A stretch of DNA of 64,000 bases from Marinomonas communis (GTDB lineage: Bacteria > Pseudomonadota > Gammaproteobacteria > Pseudomonadales > Marinomonadaceae): positions 310,001 through 374,000 of the forward strand of contig NZ_SNZA01000002.1 of the NCBI RefSeq assembly GCF_004363305.1, read 5' to 3'. Positions 53,994 to 63,653 of this stretch are shown here, piece by piece (position 1 is the first letter of the stretch; each line of letters starts with the position of its first letter). The position numbers were made by a program, and so were the translations under genes. Below the pieces are notes generated by a model. The model did not search any database. It had not been told where the DNA came from and saw only the letters and a program-made list of their open reading frames with translations.

Positions 53994-55460
53994 ATGCAAG
54001 TAACATTAGCTCAACCAAACCTACTGAAAAACCAATCTTACGTGAACGGTGAGTGGGTAGCGGCTGATTCTGGTAAAACGTTCGCGGTGATCAACCCTGC
54101 TACAGGTGAGCACATTGTTGACGTTGCTGATATCGCAGCGGACGAAACAACTCGCGCTGTCGAAGCTGCCAATGCAGCACAGAAAGCTTGGCAGGGCAAA
54201 ACTGCGAAAGAGCGTGCCACGCTTCTACGTAAGTGGAACCAGCTGATTCTTGATAACCAAGAAGATCTTGCGAAGCTAATGACTCTAGAACAAGGTAAAC
54301 CGTTCGCAGAAGCGAAAGGCGAAGTGCTATACGGCGCGTCTTTCATCGACTGGTTTGCTGACGAAGCACGCCGTTTGTACGGAGATGTGATCCCAACGTT
54401 CGCAAACGACAAGCGCGTTTTGACTGTTAAACAAGCTGTGGGCGTTGTTGCAGCGATCACACCTTGGAACTTCCCAATTGCCATGATCACTCGTAAAGCC
54501 GGTCCAGCGCTCGCTGCAGGCTGTACGATCGTTATCAAGCCATCTGAAGAAACACCACTATGTGCGCTTGCACTGGCTGAGCTTGCGCACCAAGCAGGTA
54601 TCCCAGCAGGTGTTCTAAACGTCGTGGTAGGTACTGATGCGAAGTCAATTGGCGGTGTACTAACCGGCAACCCAATCGTGCGTAAGTTGAGCTTCACTGG
54701 TTCAACGCCAGTGGGCAAATTGTTGCTATCTCAGTGTGCGCAAACGGTTAAACGTACGTCAATGGAATTGGGCGGTAACGCACCTTTCATCGTATTCGAC
54801 GACGCAGATCTTGATGCAGCAGTAGAAGGTGCTATCGCATCGAAATACCGCAACGCAGGCCAAACCTGTGTTTGTGCGAACCGCATCCTTGTACAAGACG
54901 GCGTTTACGATGCCTTTGCTGAGAAATTGGCGAAGCGCGTAGCCGAATTCAAAACAGGTAACGGTTTCACTGAAGGCGTAAACATCGGTCCTTTGATCAA
55001 CAAAGCTGCGGTTAACAAGGTTGAAGAGCTTGTGAACGATGCCGTGAGCAAAGGTGCGAAAGCATTGATCGGTGGCGCGAAAGCAGAACAAGCGGGCGAG
55101 CAATTCTTCGAGCCAACGATCCTAACGGGTGTAACACCAGACATGACGATCTTCTCTAGTGAGATCTTTGGTCCTGTGGCTCCGTTGTTCCGCTTTAGCA
55201 CAGAAGAAGAAGCGGTAGAGATGGCAAACAATACCCCATTTGGTTTGGCATCTTACTTCTATTCCCAAAATATCGGCCGTATCTGGCGTGTTTCTGAAGG
55301 TTTGGAATACGGCATGGTCGGTATTAACGAAGGCATTATTTCCAGCGAAGTTGCGCCGTTTGGTGGTGTGAAAGAGTCTGGCAGTGGCCGTGAAGGTTCC
55401 AAGTACGGTATCGACGAGTACGTGGAAGTGAAATATCTATGCATGGGCGGCATTAACTAA
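53994..55460 (+). CDS. gabD: Succinate-semialdehyde dehydrogenase GabD
   Basis: An NAD(P)-dependent aldehyde dehydrogenase of 488 residues, near E. coli GabD (482). Motifs are TPWNFPIAMITRKAGPALAA, MELGGNAPFIVFDDADLDAA with the general base Glu, and NAGQTCVCANRILVQ with the catalytic Cys. These match GabD. It would oxidise succinate semialdehyde from GabT to succinate. The ATG at 53994 has TGGAG upstream; a longer open frame has no site. gabT follows after 87 bases. Confidence 0.95.
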   Translation: MQVTLAQPNLLKNQSYVNGEWVAADSGKTFAVINPATGEHIVDVADIAADETTRAVEAANAAQKAWQGKTAKERATLLRKWNQLILDNQEDLAKLMTLEQGKPFAEAKGEVLYGASFIDWFADEARRLYGDVIPTFANDKRVLTVKQAVGVVAAITPWNFPIAMITRKAGPALAAGCTIVIKPSEETPLCALALAELAHQAGIPAGVLNVVVGTDAKSIGGVLTGNPIVRKLSFTGSTPVGKLLLSQCAQTVKRTSMELGGNAPFIVFDDADLDAAVEGAIASKYRNAGQTCVCANRILVQDGVYDAFAEKLAKRVAEFKTGNGFTEGVNIGPLINKAAVNKVEELVNDAVSKGAKALIGGAKAEQAGEQFFEPTILTGVTPDMTIFSSEIFGPVAPLFRFSTEEEAVEMANNTPFGLASYFYSQNIGRIWRVSEGLEYGMVGINEGIISSEVAPFGGVKESGSGREGSKYGIDEYVEVKYLCMGGIN

Positions 55461-55547
55461 GCCGACTTTTTCGCAACAGAAGACACATCTAAAGGCCAGT
55501 TGAACTGAAAGATGTGTCTGCTTTCTAATGTAGAGAGAACAAGACAA

Positions 55548-56825
55548 ATGAACAACGCTAGCTTACAAGAACGCAAAGTAAACGCCATTGCACGTGGCCA
55601 AGGTAACATGGCTCCTGTGTACGTAGACCGTGCTCAGAACGCTGAGATTTGGGACGTTGAAGGCAACCGTCACATTGACTTCGGTGCAGGTATTGCCGTA
55701 GTGAACACGGGCCACAACCACCCAAAAGTTAAAGCGGCTGTACAAGCACAACTTGAGCGTTTCACACACACTTGTGTCATGGTTAGCCCTTATGAGTCTG
55801 CTGTTGCACTAGCGGAAAAACTAAACGCTGCAGCGCCTGGTAACACGCCGAAGAAATCTATCTTCGTCACAACCGGTGCCGAAGCGGTTGAGAACTGTGT
55901 GAAAATCGCACGTGCTTACACTGGCCGCCCAGGCATCATCGCATTCAACGGTGGCTTCCACGGTCGTACGAACATGACCATGGGTCTAACGGGTAAAGTA
56001 AACCCTTACAAGATCGGCTTTGGTCCGTTCCCAAGCGACATCTTCCACGTGCCATACCCAAATGAATACCTAGGTATCACTGAAGAGCAAGCGCTTGCTG
56101 ACCTTCAAATGCGCTTCACTTGCGACATCGAGCCATCTCGTGTTGCGGCAATCATCATCGAGCCAGTACAAGGTGAAGGTGGTTTCTACATGGCTTCAGC
56201 AAGCTTCATGCAGAAACTACGCGCACTATGTGACGAGCACGGCATCCTATTGATCGCTGACGAAATCCAAGCAGGTTTCGCACGTACAGGTACCATGTTC
56301 TGCCACGAGCAAGCTGGTATCGAAGCTGACCTTATGACAGCAGCAAAAGGTATCGCGGGTGGTTTCCCAATCGCGGCAGTGGTTGGTAAAGCAGAGATCA
56401 TGGACGCACCAATCCCTGGTGGTCTAGGCGGTACTTACGGTGGTTCTCCAGTAGGTTGTGCAGCCGGTCTTGCAGTATTCGACGTGATCGAAGAAGAAAA
56501 CCTATGCGAACGTGCTAAGCAAGTTGGCGCGCGTTTCGTTGAGCACCTAAAAGGCCTACAAGCTGAATACCCACAAATCATTGGCGACGTGCGTAACGCT
56601 GGCGCAATGATCGCAGTGGAATTCGTACACGACGGTGACGTAAGCAAGCCATACCCAGAGCTAGCGAAAAACCTATCTGCTAAAGCGGCAGAAAATGGTC
56701 TAGTACTACTGTCTTGTGGTATCCGCGGTAACGTTATCCGCTTCCTACCTGCATTGACGATTGAAATGGAAATCATCGATGAAGGCATGGAAATCTTCAA
56801 GCGTATCTTCAAAGAGCTTGTTTAA
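55548..56825 (+). CDS. gabT: 4-aminobutyrate aminotransferase GabT
   Basis: A PLP-dependent class III aminotransferase of 425 residues that converts GABA and 2-oxoglutarate to succinate semialdehyde and glutamate. Landmarks are FGAGIAVVNTGHNHP, VTTGAEAVENCVKIARAYTG, NGGFHGRT, and the cofactor Lys in LMTAAKGIAGGFP (about 268). The conserved Asp is in LLIADEIQAGFARTG. The codon use is unusually regular, suggesting high expression. It follows gabD and ends before a strong terminator. Together they take up the product of the Puu pathway. Confidence 0.96.
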   Translation: MNNASLQERKVNAIARGQGNMAPVYVDRAQNAEIWDVEGNRHIDFGAGIAVVNTGHNHPKVKAAVQAQLERFTHTCVMVSPYESAVALAEKLNAAAPGNTPKKSIFVTTGAEAVENCVKIARAYTGRPGIIAFNGGFHGRTNMTMGLTGKVNPYKIGFGPFPSDIFHVPYPNEYLGITEEQALADLQMRFTCDIEPSRVAAIIIEPVQGEGGFYMASASFMQKLRALCDEHGILLIADEIQAGFARTGTMFCHEQAGIEADLMTAAKGIAGGFPIAAVVGKAEIMDAPIPGGLGGTYGGSPVGCAAGLAVFDVIEEENLCERAKQVGARFVEHLKGLQAEYPQIIGDVRNAGAMIAVEFVHDGDVSKPYPELAKNLSAKAAENGLVLLSCGIRGNVIRFLPALTIEMEIIDEGMEIFKRIFKELV

Positions 56826-56903
56826 GATTTCAGTTTTAACGGTTTAGTCCACCTAGACTTCCGTTCACAAGACACACCCTCCAGGTCCTTGTCTTGTATT
56901 TTT

Positions 56904-56934
56904 AGCCCCCATCCTAGCGGATGGGGGCTTTTTT
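56904..56934 (+). terminator. Rho-independent terminator after gabT
   Basis: AGCCCCCATCC (56904-56914) pairs with GGATGGGGGCT (56919-56929), followed by a T-tract. Confidence 0.95.
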
Positions 56935-56978
56935 ATTTGGATGATTTTAAGAACGATGGAAGGGCGTCTAGAAAACAC

Positions 56979-57929
56979 TTAATAGGGTGCAGCTTCAGCT
57001 TTGTCATGGGCGACAGCAAGCTGCTCACGCAATACCTGTAGGAACAGTTCACGAGGCTTATTCGGCTGGGCGGTTTTCTTGTAGATAACGGCCATGCCCA
57101 ATGTGTAATGGCGCTGCTTGGTTGCCACGGCGACGATTTCACCTCGATTAACGTACTCTGATGCGTATTCTTCCGGTAAAAAGCCAATGTAACGACCAGA
57201 TAAAATCAAGGCTAAGCGGGTATCGTAGAAGTACGAGATTGCAGACAAATTCATATTAGAAATCTGTTCACTGACGCCTTCGTGTGGCTTCAAGCCTGCA
57301 TGAGATGCAGGATAGCTGTCCACCTCCGCCACTTGCTCAGCTTCGCTTAGTTTGGCAATTGGGTGATCTTTGGCGACGTAGATGTAGCAATTATCACTGT
57401 ATAGGTGAATGTACTCTAAGCCATCCAATTTACGGTGATAGGGGATAAAGCCCACATCGGCCTCATCGTTGAGAATGGTGCGCTCTATTTTGGCCATAGA
57501 CGCCACATTGGTATAGAGAGTGACTTCAGGCGCACGATCGGTGAAGTGCCTAATCAGTTCAGGCATACGACAGCGTGGATCCAAGCTCACCGAATCCGAC
57601 AGAGCAATGCGCAGTCGACCTGTCAAGCTGGCGTTTAAGTTGTTGACGGTAATACGAAAAGCGTCCAATGACTCCAACAAGGTCTCGGTCATTTGATAGA
57701 TGATTTCCCCTTCTTCCGTCAGAGAAAAACCGCCACGGCCACGCTTACACAACGTCAGGTTGAGACGAGACTCCAAATTGGAGATATGCAAACTGATGGT
57801 CGAACGCCCGATATTCAACATGGTTTCAGCAGCTGAGAAGCCACCACAATCCACCACGGTTTTAAATACTTTTAGCTGTTTGATCTCATAATCGCCGACT
57901 TGGCCCAGCGAATAATTGTTTGCACTCAT
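56979..57929 (-). CDS. LysR-family transcriptional regulator
   Basis: The protein has 316 residues. The helix-turn-helix includes LKVFKTVVDCGGFSAAETML and GRSTISLHISNLESRL; the C-terminal effector domain carries LSGRYIGFLPEEYASEYVNRGEI. It converges with gabT but is not divergent from an obvious target; an orphan small transcription unit and a chemoreceptor lie upstream. The ATG at 57929 follows AGGAGG. The target is not evident from context. Confidence 0.9.
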   Translation of the reverse strand: MSANNYSLGQVGDYEIKQLKVFKTVVDCGGFSAAETMLNIGRSTISLHISNLESRLNLTLCKRGRGGFSLTEEGEIIYQMTETLLESLDAFRITVNNLNASLTGRLRIALSDSVSLDPRCRMPELIRHFTDRAPEVTLYTNVASMAKIERTILNDEADVGFIPYHRKLDGLEYIHLYSDNCYIYVAKDHPIAKLSEAEQVAEVDSYPASHAGLKPHEGVSEQISNMNLSAISYFYDTRLALILSGRYIGFLPEEYASEYVNRGEIVAVATKQRHYTLGMAVIYKKTAQPNKPRELFLQVLREQLAVAHDKAEAAPY

Positions 57930-58160
57930 CACACCTCCTAACTGCAGCGTCAGATGTTTTGACCAGTATATCCGATACCAACCCTTACGACATGGCTATA
58001 TTAAGCTTCCTGAATCTATCCATTGTGCCTAAGTGCATTGTTTGGTCAACGCCTAACTTTAGATTTAGACAATGGCGTTTCAATCGTTGCCAAGCTTCTC
58101 TAAGGTGGAGTGACTGACTTTGATGAATTAAATCACCCTTATTGATCGAGTCGGTGGCTC

Positions 58161-58242
58161 TTAAGAAGACCCTTTCATGCTTCTTAAATTGAGAATCTTC
58201 GTACTTACTTCTTAGCCCGCGCACCCGCTCGGGCTTTTTTTT
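58161..58242 (+). ncRNA. Candidate small RNA 3' end with terminator
   Basis: The hairpin TTAAGAAG...CTTCTTAA (58161-58187) is followed by a canonical terminator AGCCCG...CGGGCT with eight T (58214-58242). No plus-strand gene precedes it, so a small RNA that ends here, or a leader attenuator of the chemoreceptor gene, is implied. The 5' end cannot be set from sequence. Confidence 0.4.
58214..58242 (+). terminator. Orphan Rho-independent terminator upstream of a chemoreceptor
   Basis: AGCCCG (58214-58219) pairs with CGGGCT (58230-58235), then a run of T to 58242. It ends 63 bases before the chemoreceptor start. Confidence 0.85.
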
Positions 58243-58305
58243 AGAAAGCGCTGAGCCTGTCGTTTAGCCCTACGCTCACAGCATTGCACTGATTTAGGAG
58301 TTATT

Positions 58306-60192
58306 GTGTCGATATCACTTTCTGTGCGACAAAAATTGATCGCTACCTTGGTTTTAGTTTGCTTAGGGTTTGCTGGCTTTGGCTTTTACGCCGTCATCAA
58401 CTTCCAGCAAATGCAACAAGCTGGCTTAAAAGCTAACCGTATCGCGGACAGCTACGCCAATTTAAGCAATCTGGAAATTACATTGCTTAAATTTGAACGT
58501 CATGCGGCGAATCCATCGGTCTCAAGTCTGCCCAGTTTATATGAAGAACTGGATCGCTTAGCACAGCAAACAGCACTGCAAGAGGCTCAAGCTAATCCAT
58601 ATTTAGATGCTCAAGCAAAGCAAGGTATTACAGCACTGGGTAAAACTTTGCCGGAATACTTATCAAGCCTAAAACAAGCCCTAGATATGAAGCAGAAATT
58701 GGGTACAGATAACCAAAGCGGAGCATTATTGAGCTTAAATGAACAAGCCAGCCAGGCAGAGCAAAAACTGGCGATGTTGGCTCAATTTGCCGCGACGTTT
58801 AAAGAAGTGCGTGCTAAAGAGAAAGATTTTTTAGCGTATTCCACACCTGATAATCTGTCGGTATGGCAAGACAGTATTGCGCGCTTGATGAAACAGGTGA
58901 ACGATATTGGCTTTGGTGATGACTTTAACCCTTTGATTGAGTCTTACCAAACGGCTGGTCAGCAAGTGGCAGACTTAGCAATGTCGCTAAAATCGTTAAC
59001 ACAGCGCTTAGATACCGTGCGTGAGCAGAACTCAGCAGCTCTTGGTCGCACCACTGAATACCTAAAAAGCCCTTTGCTTGTAAATGCCCAACAGCAAGCT
59101 CAAACAACTGCCAACGAGGCGCGCCGTGACTTAATTATTGGTAGTGTCATTTTGACACTGCTAATTGGCGCTTTGATCGCGACCGTGATTTTTACTCTTA
59201 ATCGTAAAATCCAGTTGATCCTAAAGCGCTTACAAGACGTCGCCGCCGGGAAGCTGAAACGTCATCCTTCTAGTTCTCTCAATCAACATGACGAGCTCGA
59301 CCAGATCCTAATCACATCCAACGTGATGACAGATAACTTAAGCCAATTGGTACAACAGCTTCAGCAAAGTAACCAAGCGTTAGTGCTCACCGCCGATCAT
59401 CTAAGCGATAATGCCTTTACTATTGTGTCTAGCAGCGAGCAAATCCGTGACCGTAGTAATACGCTGGCCACTGCTACTGAAGAGATTTCTCAGACAGCAG
59501 CGAACGTCGGTGATATGACACGTCAGGTAAACGATGCAGCGAATCATGCTCATCAGTCGGCACAAACTGGCGCACAGGTCATTGGTGATGCCATCCATTC
59601 GATTCAATCTGTGGCCGGCTCCATCGAACACACCCACAGCATCGTCGCGAAACTAGGCGAGCGCTCAAAAGAAATCGATTCAGTTATTGATCTAATCGTC
59701 GGGGTTGCCGAGCAAACTAACTTACTTGCCCTTAACGCTGCCATAGAAGCCGCACGAGCAGGGGAAGCTGGCCGAGGTTTTGCGGTGGTGGCCGATGAAG
59801 TACGCACCCTAGCAGAACAAACCGTTCAAGCGACGACTAATATCACTGGCAAGATTGAAGGGATTCAACAAGAAACACAGCAAGTTATCCAAGCAATGCA
59901 AACCAGCTTGCAGCAGGTAGCCGTAGGTCGAGAAAAAGGCGAAAGCGCAGTGATGACGATCAAAGAAGTCGAGTCTTTAACCATGGATGCGGCACAACAG
60001 ACGCACACCATTTCTTCTGCCATTCAGGAGGTCGTTTTGACCACACAAACCATGGCCAAAGATATGGATGATATTGCCCAAAGCATCGAACATAACTATC
60101 AAGCGACGCAAAATATCAATGCTTCTGGCAAAGAAATCAATCAGCACGTGACGAATTTAACAGGGCAGATGGAGCGCTTTGAGCTAAATTAG
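58306..60192 (+). CDS. Methyl-accepting chemotaxis protein with a helical periplasmic sensor
   Basis: A chemoreceptor of 628 residues. Transmembrane segment 1 is at about 14-33, a periplasmic region of mainly helical type spans about 34-275 with no Cache pattern, transmembrane segment 2 is at about 277-298, then HAMP and the signalling domain. The conserved tip includes [20 protein letters not shown] (about 467-486). The periplasmic domain may be of the helical-bundle type, such as HBM or 4HB, judging from length and high Gln/Leu content. The start is GTG at 58306, with AGGAG upstream. Its neighbour downstream is the TRAP transporter. Confidence 0.92.
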   Translation: MSISLSVRQKLIATLVLVCLGFAGFGFYAVINFQQMQQAGLKANRIADSYANLSNLEITLLKFERHAANPSVSSLPSLYEELDRLAQQTALQEAQANPYLDAQAKQGITALGKTLPEYLSSLKQALDMKQKLGTDNQSGALLSLNEQASQAEQKLAMLAQFAATFKEVRAKEKDFLAYSTPDNLSVWQDSIARLMKQVNDIGFGDDFNPLIESYQTAGQQVADLAMSLKSLTQRLDTVREQNSAALGRTTEYLKSPLLVNAQQQAQTTANEARRDLIIGSVILTLLIGALIATVIFTLNRKIQLILKRLQDVAAGKLKRHPSSSLNQHDELDQILITSNVMTDNLSQLVQQLQQSNQALVLTADHLSDNAFTIVSSSEQIRDRSNTLATATEEISQTAANVGDMTRQVNDAANHAHQSAQTGAQVIGDAIHSIQSVAGSIEHTHSIVAKLGERSKEIDSVIDLIVGVAEQTNLLALNAAIEAARAGEAGRGFAVVADEVRTLAEQTVQATTNITGKIEGIQQETQQVIQAMQTSLQQVAVGREKGESAVMTIKEVESLTMDAAQQTHTISSAIQEVVLTTQTMAKDMDDIAQSIEHNYQATQNINASGKEINQHVTNLTGQMERFELN

Positions 60193-60222
60193 CCATTCAT
60201 TTTTTAGAATGCTTAAAATTTC

Positions 60223-60249
60223 AAAGGAGAGCCTAGCTCTCCTTTTTTT
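60223..60249 (+). terminator. Rho-independent terminator after the chemoreceptor gene
   Basis: AAAGGAGAGC (60223-60232) pairs with GCTCTCCTTT (60236-60245) across CTA, followed by T. Confidence 0.93.
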
Positions 60250-60270
60250 AATCTGGAAAAACACAAAAGC

Positions 60271-60285
60271 GCACCATTATGGTGC
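60271..60285. promoter_or_regulatory. GCACCAT palindrome in the dctP upstream region
   Basis: GCACCAT-T-ATGGTGC is a perfect 15-base palindrome; GCACCA recurs at 60411 and 60432. It is a candidate operator for an unidentified regulator. Confidence 0.45.
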
Positions 60286-60621
60286 CAAATTATGACAAAA
60301 TAATGTCGTACAAAGTTTCAACAGATTATCCGCACAAGCCGTGCTGAAAATGCTTTAATTATCAAATCACTAGATCATTCAACAACAGTCAGTCGTGCCT
60401 CATTAAAATGGCACCATTTTGGGGCATTTATGCACCACTAAAAAGACTATACAACTGATTTATAAAGACTTTTAAAAACATACCTATTGTTTGGTCAAAA
60501 CAAAACTTTAGGGTGATTTTGCATGGTTTAATTTGTGCAAGCTTTTTGAAAGTATCGATTTAAGCCGCCATCGTCGGGGAGGACATGGCTAAATTAGCAA
60601 CTCTCATTCAAGAGGTTACTC

Positions 60622-61644
60622 ATGTTAAAGACACTACAAAAAGTAAAAAAACAGTTAGTTGCGAGTTCTCTTGCTGTCGCTTTGGGCGCTGGCGCAGTAG
60701 CAACTTCTGCTCACGCAGCTGACCAAAACTGGCGATTTGCAAACCTTTACGGTCGTGGTACCGCTTTCGGTGAAATCTACGAAAACCTAGCGAAGAACAT
60801 CGAAGCAAACACTGACGGTGCAGTAAAAGTACAAGTACTTTACTCAGGTGAAGGTGTTGGTACGACAGGTATCCTAGGCGCAGTAAAATCTGGTCTAGTA
60901 ACAATGGGTGCACCATTCCAATCTATGCACGCTGGTGAGCTTCCAGCAGGCGTTGTTGAGATCGGTCTACCAGGCGGCACAGACAACACTGATGAACTAC
61001 ATGAGTTGTTCTACGACAAAGGCTGGGGTGAGATCCTAAAAGAAGCTTACGGCTCTCAAGGTCTAGTATGGCTTGACCCATACATCCAACCACCTGTTTA
61101 CATCATCACAAAAGAGCCAATCAACTCTGTTGAAGACTTCAAAGGCTTGAAGATCCGTGCGCCAGGTGCATACGGTAAGTTCCTACGTAACCTAGGTGCT
61201 TCACCAGTATCTCTTGCTTGGTCTGAGATCTACACGTCTCTATCAACTGGCGTAATCGACGGTTCTATCGGTTCTAACATGATCGACCACCGTGACGGTA
61301 ACCACGTTGAAGTTGCGAAATACATGTACAAACTGCCTCTAGCTGGCGCTCAAGTACTACCAATCGTTGTTAACCGTAACGCTTGGAACAAACTGACTGA
61401 CGAGCAGAAAGAAGAAGTTCGTGCAGCAACGAAAACTCACGCAGAAGAACAGCTAACTAAGTCTAAGAAATGGGAAGCTGAAGCGGTTGCAGAAATGGAA
61501 GCTAAAGGTCTGAAATGGTCTCCAGAGCCATCTGAAGCTGACAAGAAAGCTTGGGCTGCTGCTGGTGCTGGTCTTTGGGACGAATACGCTGCATCTGATG
61601 AATACAGCAAACGTCTAATCGACGTACTTCGCGCTGAGAAGTAA
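60622..61644 (+). CDS. dctP: TRAP transporter substrate-binding protein DctP-like
   Basis: A periplasmic binding protein of 340 residues. The signal peptide is about 1-32 (AHA before the cleavage). The mature part has the family pattern, for example SMHAGELPAGVVEIGLPGG, DFKGLKIRAPGAYGKFL with the conserved Arg that pairs with a carboxylate ligand, and SLSTGVIDGSIG. It binds an organic acid that cannot be named from sequence. Codon use is highly regular, suggesting strong expression. A terminator between this gene and dctQ fits its greater need for the binding protein. Confidence 0.93.
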   Translation: MLKTLQKVKKQLVASSLAVALGAGAVATSAHAADQNWRFANLYGRGTAFGEIYENLAKNIEANTDGAVKVQVLYSGEGVGTTGILGAVKSGLVTMGAPFQSMHAGELPAGVVEIGLPGGTDNTDELHELFYDKGWGEILKEAYGSQGLVWLDPYIQPPVYIITKEPINSVEDFKGLKIRAPGAYGKFLRNLGASPVSLAWSEIYTSLSTGVIDGSIGSNMIDHRDGNHVEVAKYMYKLPLAGAQVLPIVVNRNAWNKLTDEQKEEVRAATKTHAEEQLTKSKKWEAEAVAEMEAKGLKWSPEPSEADKKAWAAAGAGLWDEYAASDEYSKRLIDVLRAEK

Positions 61645-61661
61645 TCGATACCCCCTCTAGA

Positions 61662-61688
61662 GGCGAGCGCTTATGCGCTCGCCTTTTT
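61662..61688 (+). terminator. Internal terminator between dctP and dctQ
   Basis: GGCGAGCGC (61662-61670) pairs with GCGCTCGCC (61675-61683) across TTAT, followed by five T. As an attenuator it would allow partial read-through into dctQM. Confidence 0.88.
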
Positions 61689-61712
61689 CGTTTCTAATCG
61701 AGGTACATTTCC

Positions 61713-62264
61713 ATGTTATTGACTGCGATGAGGCTATATTGCGCCGTGGTTCACCGAGTGGTGGAATTCGTCGGCAAATCTGTTTCTTATGTCATGCCAG
61801 CCTTGGCGTTTGTCGTAGCTTTCGAAGTATTTTCTCGCTACTTCCTAAATAAGCCAACTATTTGGGCTTATGACTTATCGTTGTTTATGTTCGGCTACAT
61901 TGCCGCACTAGGCGGTGCCTACGCACAGCAGCGCCGCGGCCATATCAACGTAGATATTCTTTATAACAAAGTGTCACCACGCGTACGTAGCTTGTTCAAC
62001 ATGTTCTCGTTTGCGCTGGGGATTTTCTTCTTGGTGATCGTTTGTAAAATGAGCATCGGCAAGTTCGAAGAAGCACTTGAATTTAACTACCGCCGTCAAA
62101 GCGAATGGGCACCACACATGCACCACTTCTGGGTCATGATTGCCATCGCCAGCACACTACTCATCGCTCAGTTATCTAGCGACTGGTTAGATGATGCGGT
62201 GCATTTATTTACTGGTAAACGTCTATTACCAGAGCGTAATTTTGACGACGAGGACGACGCGTAA
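61713..62264 (+). CDS. dctQ: TRAP transporter small permease DctQ-like
   Basis: A small integral membrane subunit of 183 residues with four expected helices and the FSRYFLNKPTIWAYDLS pattern of DctQ family proteins (SRYxxNxPxxWxxE-like). The ATG at 61713 has GAGGT upstream. It ends with a stop that overlaps the start of dctM by one base, so the two are translationally coupled. Confidence 0.9.
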   Translation: MLLTAMRLYCAVVHRVVEFVGKSVSYVMPALAFVVAFEVFSRYFLNKPTIWAYDLSLFMFGYIAALGGAYAQQRRGHINVDILYNKVSPRVRSLFNMFSFALGIFFLVIVCKMSIGKFEEALEFNYRRQSEWAPHMHHFWVMIAIASTLLIAQLSSDWLDDAVHLFTGKRLLPERNFDDEDDA

Positions 62265-63583
62265 TGATGAGTATCGAAGTGTTAACCGGCGTTTTGCTGG
62301 TCTGTATTTTAGTAAGCTTCGCACTTGGCGCTCCAGTGGGTCTTGCGCTAGGCGGCATTGCCATGGGTGTAGGTTACATCACATGGGGTGATGCACTGTT
62401 TAACGTGATTCCAACCACGTTAGAAGGCACTTACTTCAGCTTTATCCTATTGGCCATCCCATTGTACATCTACATGGGGCAATTACTGACACGTTCTGGT
62501 ATCGGTGATGCCATGTTCAGTGCCAGCCAGTTGATCATCGGTAAAGTGCGTGGTTCCCTAGCCATTAGCGTTATCATCGTTTGTTCAATGATCGGTGCCA
62601 TGGTCGGTATCATCGGTGCCGGTATCATGACTTCAGGTAGTATCGCGCTGCGTCCAATGCTTGAACGTGGTTACGATAAGCGCCTGGCCCTAGGTGTCAT
62701 CATGGCCGGTGGTGGTCTAGGTATCTTGATCCCACCAAGTATCCCAATGATCATGTTCGCATCGTCTACGCAAAACTCTGTAGGTCGTATGTTCATTGGT
62801 GCTTTGGTACCAGCTTTGATCACAATTATCCTACTGATCGCATACGTAGTGATTTCTTGTAAGCTCAACCCGAAGAAAGCACCGCTTGATAAAGTACCAG
62901 AAGTACCTCAAACACCGAAGCAGAAATTGCTAACGCTGCGTGACGGCGGTTTGTCTCTGCTACTGATCGTTGCGGTACTTGGCAGTATCATCATGGGTAT
63001 CGCCACACCAACAGAATCCGGTGCGATCGGGGTTGTGGGTGCGATCATCCTAGCGATCTTCTTCAAACGCTTTAAGCCAAAAATGGTACAAAGCGCTGGC
63101 CTTCGCGCTGCCGTCCTTGTGAGTGTGGCAATGTGGATCATCTTCGGTGCTACAGTGTTCAGTAACTTCCACCTATTGATGGGCGTTCAGAACATGGTGG
63201 CAGGCTTTACTGAAGACCTAGGCCTACCACCAATGATGGTCATCGTGCTGTTCCAGATCATCATGCTATTGCTGGGTTTCATCATCGATGAGTTCATCAT
63301 CGTTTTGATGTGTGCACCGATCTTCACACCGATTGCTGTGTCACTTGGTTTTGACCCAATTTGGTTTGGTATCTTGATGATTCTGAACATCGAAATCGCG
63401 GTACAAACACCGCCATACGGTTTCGCTTTGTTCTACCTAAAAGGTATCGCGCCTCCAGGCATCACTATGTTGGACATCTATCGTTCGGTGACACCGTTCG
63501 TATTGATCAAACTTTTGGTATTGATCATCGTAATGTTCAACCCAGAACTCGTAACTTGGTTGCCTGACAAGCTAATGAATTAG
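62264..63583 (+). CDS. dctM: TRAP transporter large permease DctM-like
   Basis: A polytopic membrane protein of 439 residues with 12 or more hydrophobic helices. Family landmarks are ATPTESGAIGVVGAI, GGLGILIPPSIPMIMFA and LLLGFIIDEFIIVLMCAPIF, which match DctM/SiaT. It would use the sodium gradient with DctP and DctQ. The start may be ATG 62264 or ATG 62267. A strong terminator follows. Confidence 0.92.
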   Translation: MMSIEVLTGVLLVCILVSFALGAPVGLALGGIAMGVGYITWGDALFNVIPTTLEGTYFSFILLAIPLYIYMGQLLTRSGIGDAMFSASQLIIGKVRGSLAISVIIVCSMIGAMVGIIGAGIMTSGSIALRPMLERGYDKRLALGVIMAGGGLGILIPPSIPMIMFASSTQNSVGRMFIGALVPALITIILLIAYVVISCKLNPKKAPLDKVPEVPQTPKQKLLTLRDGGLSLLLIVAVLGSIIMGIATPTESGAIGVVGAIILAIFFKRFKPKMVQSAGLRAAVLVSVAMWIIFGATVFSNFHLLMGVQNMVAGFTEDLGLPPMMVIVLFQIIMLLLGFIIDEFIIVLMCAPIFTPIAVSLGFDPIWFGILMILNIEIAVQTPPYGFALFYLKGIAPPGITMLDIYRSVTPFVLIKLLVLIIVMFNPELVTWLPDKLMN

Positions 63584-63613
63584 CGACTCTCAGAACAGCT
63601 GCCAACATTGAAG

Positions 63614-63644
63614 ACCGCCTAAGGGCTACCTTAGGCGGTTTTTT
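63614..63644 (+). terminator. Rho-independent terminator after dctM
   Basis: ACCGCCTAAGG (63614-63624) pairs with CCTTAGGCGGT (63629-63639) across GCTA, followed by T. Confidence 0.94.
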
Positions 63645-63653
63645 GTTTTGAGT

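Larger units (their letters stand above)
57930..58305. other. Gene-poor stretch with an orphan terminator
   Basis: Apart from the promoter of the LysR gene, it holds an inverted repeat TTAAGAAG (58161-58168) and CTTCTTAA (58180-58187) and the orphan terminator at 58214-58242. No supported protein-coding gene is seen on either strand. Confidence 0.6.
60193..60621. other. 429-base promoter region of dctPQM
   Basis: After the chemoreceptor terminator it holds GCACCAT-T-ATGGTGC at 60271-60285, a perfect palindrome, and two further GCACCA half-sites at 60411 and 60432. No gene is visible. These are possible regulator sites for the TRAP operon. Confidence 0.55.

Noticed and set aside
57985-58224. 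Minus-strand 79-codon frame under the orphan terminator
   Set aside because: The start lies inside the terminator hairpin, there is no ribosome site, and the composition does not look like a protein.
60411-60440. Sigma-54 promoter before dctP
   Set aside because: TGGCAC occurs, but no GC lies ten bases after the GG, so the -24/-12 spacing fails.
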